In this document: one piece after another, positions 6,930-9,946 of the stretch | How positions within the stretch are numbered: position 1 is the first letter of the stretch | Layout: each line of letters opens with the position of its first letter | NCBI GenBank assembly: GCA_946626015.1 | Contig: CAMOTT010000066.1 | Span: 1-9,946 of the forward strand | Reading direction: 5' to 3' | From: an uncultured Clostridia bacterium | Lineage (GTDB): Bacteria > Bacillota > Clostridia > Oscillospirales > Acutalibacteraceae | Length of the DNA stretch: 9,946 bases | The notes under the pieces: model-generated | The model's database searches: none | What the model was told of the DNA's origin: nothing | Seen by the model: the letters and a program-made list of their open reading frames with translations, nothing else | Made by a program: the position numbers and the translations under genes

Positions 6930-7034
6930 TTATCTTCTGTTACAGCAGCCGGAGCAACCGCAACCGTTGTTGTTATTGCCGGAGAGCAGAAGCAGAAGAA
7001 TTATAAGCAGGCTGTTATTGCAAATGCAGTCCAT
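6930..7034 (-). CDS. Small Leu-rich, Cys/Gly-rich protein (34 aa), second of tandem pair
   Basis: A 34-residue protein beginning MDCICNNSLLIILLLLL, then an Asn-rich linker and a GCGCSGCC cluster ending NRR. A perfect ribosome binding site, AAAGGAGG, sits 7 bases before the ATG at 7034, within CGAAAGGAGG, which also precedes its neighbour. The plan (Cys-x-Cys near the start, NN, a run of Ile/Leu long enough for a short membrane or aggregation-prone helix, then a Cys/Gly tail) is the same as in the gene just upstream, so the two are paralogues and, 52 bases apart, probably co-transcribed. Similar tiny proteins in Clostridia often carry the uninformative label 'chorion class high-cysteine protein'. 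Function is unknown; metal binding or disulfide cross-linking at a surface is conceivable. After its TAA the same frame continues for eight codons ending NGCGC before a TGA at 6903-6905, suggesting a once longer tail. Confidence 0.75.
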   Translation of the reverse strand: MDCICNNSLLIILLLLLSGNNNNGCGCSGCCNRR

Positions 7035-7086
7035 GATATTTCCTCCTTTCGGCGAAACGCTGATAAACAAATTTTAATTATTCACA

Positions 7087-7200
7087 TCAACCGTTGCAGC
7101 CGCAACCGCAGCCGCAATCAGAGCCGCGACCGCAAAGGCTGTCGCCGCAGCAGAGTAAGAGTAAGAGAATTATAATGAAATTATTGTTGCATCCGCACAT
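7087..7200 (-). CDS. Small Leu-rich, Cys/Gly-rich protein (37 aa), first of tandem pair
   Basis: A 37-residue protein beginning MCGCNNNFIIILLLLLCC and ending in a Gly/Cys repeat tail (CGRGSDCGCGCGCNG). Ten of its 37 residues are cysteine. The frame is open further upstream, but AAAGGAGG placed 7 bases before the ATG at 7200 fixes this start. It has the same architecture and upstream CGAAAGGAGG context as the 34-residue gene that follows it. The hydrophobic run of about nine residues is short for a membrane span. No metal-binding family can be named, though the alternating Cys-Gly tail resembles metallothionein-like or cross-linked coat/surface proteins of Firmicutes. It is divergent to the basic small ORF near ctsR, with 127 bases between the two starts. 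I am confident that it is a gene, not of its role. Confidence 0.8.
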   Translation of the reverse strand: MCGCNNNFIIILLLLLCCGDSLCGRGSDCGCGCGCNG

Positions 7201-7210
7201 GGTATAACCT

Positions 7211-7256
7211 CCTTTCGTACTTACATTCACATAATATGAGATTTCCCCCGGCAAGT
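7211..7256 (-). promoter_or_regulatory. Possible sporulation-type (SigK/SigE-like) promoter for the Cys-rich pair
   Basis: On the minus strand an AC (in GTAACTT) is followed after 16 bases by CATATTATG (7238-7230). That resembles the SigK pattern AC-N16-CATANNNTA except for the last base; SigE's CATAnnnT -10 is also matched. No SigA -35 is placed correctly. The predicted leader of about 20 bases holds the perfect ribosome binding site. These motifs carry little information, so this is only a candidate. Confidence 0.3.
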
Positions 7257-7266
7257 TACAGTTTTC

Positions 7267-7297
7267 TGAATAGCAGGCCGAAAATAAGCATAGAATA
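7267..7297 (+). promoter_or_regulatory. Possible forespore-type (SigF/SigG-like) promoter for the basic small ORF
   Basis: TGAATA (7267-7272), which matches the SigG -35 consensus, is followed after 16 bases by CATAGAATA (7289-7297), a partial match to the -10 CATACTA. The spacer is one to two bases shorter than usual. Read as SigA, the -10 TAGAAT would lack a -35. This is a weak candidate. Confidence 0.22.
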
Positions 7298-7327
7298 AAT
7301 CCGTGACAAGCAGTGAGGTGGAGCATT

Positions 7328-7501
7328 ATGTATAAAGGAAAAGCGGATGATATAGAGCTGGCGGGGGAGCTGTACCCGTTTGAGTCAAGATATAAACAAA
7401 GGTCAAATTCCCACAGGCAAAGGGCGTCAAGGTCAAAGAAAGGTCAAAAACCCGAAGATGAGAAAAAACGAGTAAATTCAAGAAAAAATCAGAAAAAATG
7501 A
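7328..7501 (+). CDS. Small, highly basic hypothetical protein (57 aa) upstream of ctsR
   Basis: A 57-residue ORF with the ribosome binding site GAGGTGG just upstream of the ATG at 7328. The first 20 residues are mixed (MYKGKADDIELAGELYPFES). The remainder is dominated by Lys, Arg, Ser, Asn and Gln (RYKQRSNSHRQRASRSKKGQK and a RKNQKK end), which suggests an unstructured nucleic-acid-binding or very positively charged tail. There is no cysteine and no membrane segment. I do not recognise a family. The DNA coding the basic part contains three exact GGTCAAA motifs (7401, 7431, 7442), the half-site of the CtsR repressor, because they encode Arg-Ser or Gly-Gln pairs in the repetitive stretch. It ends about 150 bases before ctsR and is separated from it by ctsR's own promoter. 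It may be a real small gene or a fortuitous frame over a regulatory region. Confidence 0.5.
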   Translation: MYKGKADDIELAGELYPFESRYKQRSNSHRQRASRSKKGQKPEDEKKRVNSRKNQKK

Positions 7502-7546
7502 GATAACGGCGTGTATCTTAAATTTAATGCCGCAAAAACAATTGGA

Positions 7547-7563
7547 TTTGACCTTTACTGACC
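7547..7563 (-). promoter_or_regulatory. CtsR-type operator upstream of the -35 box (imperfect)
   Basis: The plus strand reads TTTGACCTTTACTGACC; its complement is GGTCAGT-AAA-GGTCAAA. This is the CtsR tandem heptad RGTCAAA-NAN-RGTCAAA with exact 10-base period and two mismatches in one heptad. It lies one base upstream of the -35 box. Confidence 0.55.
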
Positions 7564-7564
7564 A

Positions 7565-7592
7565 TTGACAGAAAAGTTAAAGATGATATAAT
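7565..7592 (+). promoter_or_regulatory. Consensus SigA promoter of the ctsR-mcsA-mcsB-clpC operon
   Basis: A perfect TTGACA (7565-7570) and a perfect TATAAT (7587-7592) are separated by 16 bases. Transcription should begin near 7599, right at the CtsR operator, and the leader to the ctsR ATG is about 55 bases. Strong core elements combined with overlapping operators fit a promoter that is kept off by a repressor and fires strongly on heat stress. Confidence 0.88.
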
Positions 7593-7603
7593 AGTGATTG
7601 CAA

Positions 7604-7626
7604 GGTCAAAGAAAGTCAAAGTCAAA
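7604..7626 (+). promoter_or_regulatory. CtsR operator (perfect tandem heptads) at the transcription start
   Basis: GGTCAAA-GAA-AGTCAAA (7604-7620) matches the CtsR consensus RGTCAAA-NAN-RGTCAAA exactly. A third heptad, AGTCAAA, overlaps the end (7620-7626). Placed just downstream of the -10 box, bound CtsR would block RNA polymerase, giving autoregulation of the whole operon. Confidence 0.9.
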
Positions 7627-7654
7627 ACAATTCCACGAAGGGAATGATAAAAGC

Positions 7655-8104
7655 ATGAACCTCAGTAACAGTATAGCCAAAATAATATTGGAGATGCTTG
7701 ACCGTGACGGCTACACGGAGATCCAGCGCAACGAGCTTGCGCAAAGCCTCGGCTGTGTTCCGAGCCAGATAAATTATGTTATATCCTCCAGATTTACTCC
7801 GGAGCAGGGATACATAGTCGAGAGCAGAAGAGGCGGCGGCGGATACATACGCATAAGCAGGGTAAACCTTGATAAGGGCGCCATGCTCATGCACGTTGTC
7901 AACACCATAGGTGACAGCATAGACGAGGGTACCTGCCGGGCGCACATACTGAACCTTGCGTATCAAAAGCTGATAGACGAGGTCACGGCAAAGCTTATGC
8001 TGGCGGTGCTCACCGACAGCTGCCTTAAAGCGCTCCCCCCCAATCAGCGGGACCCCATGAGAGCGGTGCTCTTCAAACAAATGTTGATAACATCCACAAG
8101 ATAA
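7655..8104 (+). CDS. ctsR: CtsR, transcriptional repressor of class III heat-shock genes
   Basis: A 149-residue protein matching CtsR over its length. The N-terminal winged helix-turn-helix reads EIQRNELAQSLGCVPSQINYV, and the wing (RGGGGYIRI, residues 59-67) is nearly invariant in the family. R59 corresponds to the DNA-contacting wing arginine that McsB phosphorylates in Geobacillus. The C-terminal part (about 75-149) is the dimerisation and McsB/ClpC-interacting region. In cells it represses clp and ctsR operons at RGTCAAA tandem sites and is inactivated on heating. The ATG at 7655 is chosen over an in-frame TTG at 7598, because that TTG falls at the predicted transcript start and the extra residues would be encoded by the operator. 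AAGGGA lies 11 bases upstream. It is the first gene of the operon, followed after 22 bases by mcsA, and both a promoter and matching operators precede it. Confidence 0.96.
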   Translation: MNLSNSIAKIILEMLDRDGYTEIQRNELAQSLGCVPSQINYVISSRFTPEQGYIVESRRGGGGYIRISRVNLDKGAMLMHVVNTIGDSIDEGTCRAHILNLAYQKLIDEVTAKLMLAVLTDSCLKALPPNQRDPMRAVLFKQMLITSTR

Positions 8105-8126
8105 TAAAGAAGGACAGGTGATATTT

Positions 8127-8660
8127 ATGTTATGTCAGAATTGCGGAAAGAGAGACGCTACAACTCATATCAAGCGTATCGTAAACGGCGAGACCACGGA
8201 GAGCCATCTCTGCTCGGAATGTGCTAATCAGCTGGGTTACGACAATATGTTCTCAGGCTTCAACTTTAATCTGGGAGATTTCTTCGGTGGTTTCCTTGGA
8301 GACGGTTTCGGCAGCGGAGGAGCGCTGACCGCTGTAAAAAGGTGCGGCAAGTGCGGCAGCTCGTTCAACGATATCGTCAAAGAGGGCAAGCTGGGCTGCG
8401 CGGATTGCTACAGGACGTTTTTTGACAGGCTTCAGCCCATTCTTCAGCGCATACACGGCAAGGTCATCTATAACGGCAAATCGGCCACAGCTCCCAAGGA
8501 CAAGGTAAAGCCCAAGGATGAACAGGCGGAGAAAAAGGCAAAAATAGCCGCCCTGAAATCACTGATAGCGGAGGCCGTCAAAAAGGAAGATTACGAACAG
8601 GCGGCAAAGCTCAGGGATGAGATAAAGGCACTGGAAAGCGAGGCGCAGGGTAATGAATAA
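8127..8660 (+). CDS. mcsA: McsA, zinc-finger activator of the McsB arginine kinase
   Basis: A 177-residue McsA. Two four-cysteine zinc sites are visible: CQNC and CSEC (C3, C6, C29, C32), then CGKC and CADC (C73, C76, C91, C94). Between them lies a Phe/Gly-rich linker (MFSGFNFNLGDFFGGF). The C-terminus is a UVR-type helical hairpin (about 136-171, KSLIAEAVKKEDYEQAAKLR). Family knowledge: McsA binds and stimulates McsB and takes part in CtsR and ClpC regulation and in metal/thiol stress. The ATG at 8127 is chosen because family members begin M-x-Cys at this point; a GTG nine bases upstream has a closer AAGAAGGA and is an alternative. Its end overlaps the start of mcsB by eight bases, so the two subunits are translationally coupled. 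Confidence 0.95.
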   Translation: MLCQNCGKRDATTHIKRIVNGETTESHLCSECANQLGYDNMFSGFNFNLGDFFGGFLGDGFGSGGALTAVKRCGKCGSSFNDIVKEGKLGCADCYRTFFDRLQPILQRIHGKVIYNGKSATAPKDKVKPKDEQAEKKAKIAALKSLIAEAVKKEDYEQAAKLRDEIKALESEAQGNE

Positions 8661-9669
8661 ATGGTATATTGAAAAAGGCGACCTGGGCGACGTGGTGCTG
8701 AGCACCAGGATAAGGCTCGCAAGGAACATAGACGAATTCCCTTTCCCGGCTCATCTTGACGCAAAGGGCAAGGAGAAAGTCAATGAGCTGGTGAAAAACG
8801 TGCTCATCGGTGAGGAAAATCCCTTTGACCTGATGGCGGTAAAGCTTGAGGATCTCAGCTCGGTACAGGCTGTTTCACTGGCTGAAAAGCACCTTATCAG
8901 CCCCGAATTCACAAGCCCGGCTCAGGGCAGGATGCTGCTTATCTCAAAGGATGAGAGTATAAGCATAATGCTCTGCGAGGAGGATCATATCAGGCTGCAG
9001 GTCATGAAGGCCGGTCTTGCCCCCCTTGAGGCGTACGAGCTTGCGGATAAAATAGATTCATTCATCGACAGCAAGATCAACTATGCCTTTGACGAACGCC
9101 TCGGCTACCTTACACAGTGTCCCACAAATCTCGGCACGGCAATGAGGGCTTCCGTTATGCTTCATCTGCCGGCGCTCACAAAAACCGGCAAGCTTTCACA
9201 GCTCTCCGCCACGGTTTCAAAGCTGGGGCTGACGATCAGAGGAGCCTACGGAGAGGGCTCGGGCTCCAGAGGAGACATATATCAGCTGAGCAATCAGATA
9301 ACCCTCGGCATCACCGAAAAGGCAGCCATTGACAACCTGAGAGCCATAACCCTGCAGATAGTTTCACAGGAACGTCAGCTTGCGGCGGAGCTTGTTAAAA
9401 ACCCGGAGTTTGCGGACAAGATATACAGGGCATACGGAGTGCTGAGCAACGCCAGACTTTTGAACAGCGACGAATTCTTTGAGCTTATTTCCCTCATAAG
9501 GATGGGGGCTGCCCATGAGCTTATCAACATCGACATTGAAAAAATAAACGAACTCATAGTCAATATGCAGCCGGCTACTATAAGCGCCTTCCGGGGAGAT
9601 ACCCTTGACGCGAGACAAAGGGACGTCCTGAGGGCGGAGCTGGTAAGAGAGGCAATAAAGCCACAGTGA
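8653..9669 (+). CDS. mcsB: McsB, protein arginine kinase
   Basis: A 338-residue kinase with the phosphagen-kinase fold, slightly shorter than the usual 350-360. The motifs present are VLSTRIRLARN (15-25) for ATP binding, EEDHIRLQ (109-116), the catalytic-loop GYLTQCPTNLGTAMRAS with C156, and GSRGDIYQLSNQITLG (204-219). The C-terminal RDVLRA (323-328) matches RDxxRA, the phospho-arginine pocket of McsB. One variation is a Cys (C108) where the family usually has the Asn of NEEDH. The enzyme phosphorylates arginines on CtsR and damaged proteins, tagging them for ClpC/ClpP. It needs McsA, whose gene overlaps its start by eight bases. The next gene, clpC, begins 43 bases after its stop. Confidence 0.96.
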   Translation: MNKWYIEKGDLGDVVLSTRIRLARNIDEFPFPAHLDAKGKEKVNELVKNVLIGEENPFDLMAVKLEDLSSVQAVSLAEKHLISPEFTSPAQGRMLLISKDESISIMLCEEDHIRLQVMKAGLAPLEAYELADKIDSFIDSKINYAFDERLGYLTQCPTNLGTAMRASVMLHLPALTKTGKLSQLSATVSKLGLTIRGAYGEGSGSRGDIYQLSNQITLGITEKAAIDNLRAITLQIVSQERQLAAELVKNPEFADKIYRAYGVLSNARLLNSDEFFELISLIRMGAAHELINIDIEKINELIVNMQPATISAFRGDTLDARQRDVLRAELVREAIKPQ

Positions 9670-9712
9670 TTTTTGATTGAAAAAATTTTAAAAAAAGAAG
9701 GGAGAGATCACT

Positions 9713-9946
9713 ATGTATGAGTTTACCGGTTTTACGGAGAAGGCCAACGCGGCTCTGAATTACGCCATTGACAGCGCGGAGAATATGGGGCACGGTTACG
9801 TTGGCAGCGAGCATTTTCTGATAGGATTGCTTAAAGAAGAGGGGGGGATAGCTTACACCGCGCTGACGGCAAAGGGCCTGTCGGCGGAAAAGGTGGAAGA
9901 CGCGCTGAAAACCACTGTCGGTATCGGCATCCCCACGGTCTTGACA
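9713..9946 (+). CDS. clpC: ClpC AAA+ unfoldase, N-terminal fragment (runs off the window)
   Basis: The first 78 codons of clpC, open to the window edge. The start YEFTGFTEKANAALNYA and then GHGYVGSEHFLIGLLKEEGG are the first Clp N-domain repeat (MFGRFTERAQ... and VGTEHILLGL in Bacillus). This domain receives adaptors such as MecA and McsB and binds phospho-arginine. The downstream AAA+ modules lie outside the window. AAGAAGGGAGAG seven bases before the ATG is a strong ribosome binding site. The 43 bases between mcsB and clpC are A/T-rich without a hairpin, so clpC is read from the ctsR promoter. ClpC with ClpP degrades CtsR and arginine-phosphorylated proteins. Confidence 0.93.
   Translation, partial: MYEFTGFTEKANAALNYAIDSAENMGHGYVGSEHFLIGLLKEEGGIAYTALTAKGLSAEKVEDALKTTVGIGIPTVLT

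Noticed and set aside
6595..7077. Plus-strand open frame of 160 codons across the transposase relic and the Cys-rich genes
   Set aside because: Its product changes character along its length, has no family features, and runs antisense to two minus-strand genes with perfect ribosome binding sites.
7201..7326. Upstream extension of the first Cys-rich gene to a 79-residue protein
   Set aside because: The extension would bury the perfect AAAGGAGG site within the coding sequence, and the added residues have no resemblance to the paralogue.
7381..7450. GGTCAAA repeats read as a CRISPR-like or tandem repeat array
   Set aside because: The units are only seven bases, the spacing is irregular, and the motif is explained by the CtsR half-site and by Arg/Ser/Lys-rich codons.
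7598..7654. TTG start giving a 168-residue CtsR
   Set aside because: The extra 19 residues would be encoded by the transcription start and the CtsR operator. CtsR homologues start close to the ATG at 7655.
8118..8126. GTG start for mcsA
   Set aside because: It would add three residues before the family-typical M-x-Cys-x-x-Cys start. It remains possible because of a well-spaced AAGAAGGA, but the ATG at 8127 is preferred.

Overview
The window looks like a chromosomal segment of a low-to-medium GC Gram-positive bacterium of the class Clostridia, probably an Oscillospiraceae/Ruminococcus-type gut organism. The main evidence is the canonical Firmicutes heat-shock operon ctsR-mcsA-mcsB-clpC at the right end, with CtsR heptad operators and a consensus SigA promoter. 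A FemAB-type peptidoglycan aminoacyltransferase next to an alanine racemase, and small Cys-rich proteins typical of Clostridia, agree with this. Placement is by gene content only; no database was consulted.

Layout. (1) 1-1629, plus strand: the 3' end of a FemAB-family gene, then a divergent alanine racemase one base downstream, closed by a strong intrinsic terminator. (2) 1640-1744, minus strand: only the last 34 codons of a hexapeptide-repeat (LbH) acyltransferase, whose front part is missing. The break is marked by a short perfect hairpin. (3) 1780-6374, minus strand: a three-gene operon read right to left. It encodes a MATE-like transporter fused to a degenerate RsbW/SpoIIAB-like ATPase domain, a GNAT-like protein, and a membrane receptor phosphatase (dCache-HAMP-PP2C/SpoIIE). 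A near-consensus SigA promoter sits at 6446-6474. (4) 6343-6873: a decayed DDE transposase (IS3/IS481-type integrase core) and a hairpin. (5) 6930-7200, minus strand: two tandem, related genes for tiny Leu-rich, Cys/Gly-rich proteins absent from simple long-ORF predictions, both with perfect Shine-Dalgarno sequences. (6) 7328-7501: a small, very basic ORF that carries several CtsR-like GGTCAAA half-sites. (7) 7547-9946, plus strand: ctsR promoter and operators, ctsR, mcsA, mcsB and the start of clpC.

How it fits together. The right part is housekeeping stress control: CtsR represses the operon, McsA/McsB mark proteins (and inactivate CtsR) by arginine phosphorylation, and ClpC/ClpP degrades them. 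The left part concerns cell-wall precursor chemistry (D-amino acid supply and interpeptide bridge or cross-link). Between them lies a cassette bounded on one side by a gene remnant and on the other by a transposase relic, which suggests it was inserted or rearranged into place. This cassette is the most unusual content: it joins a transporter and an anti-sigma-like module in one polypeptide and co-transcribes it with an extracellular-sensing serine phosphatase, with no STAS protein or sigma factor in view. That wiring is inferred, not shown.
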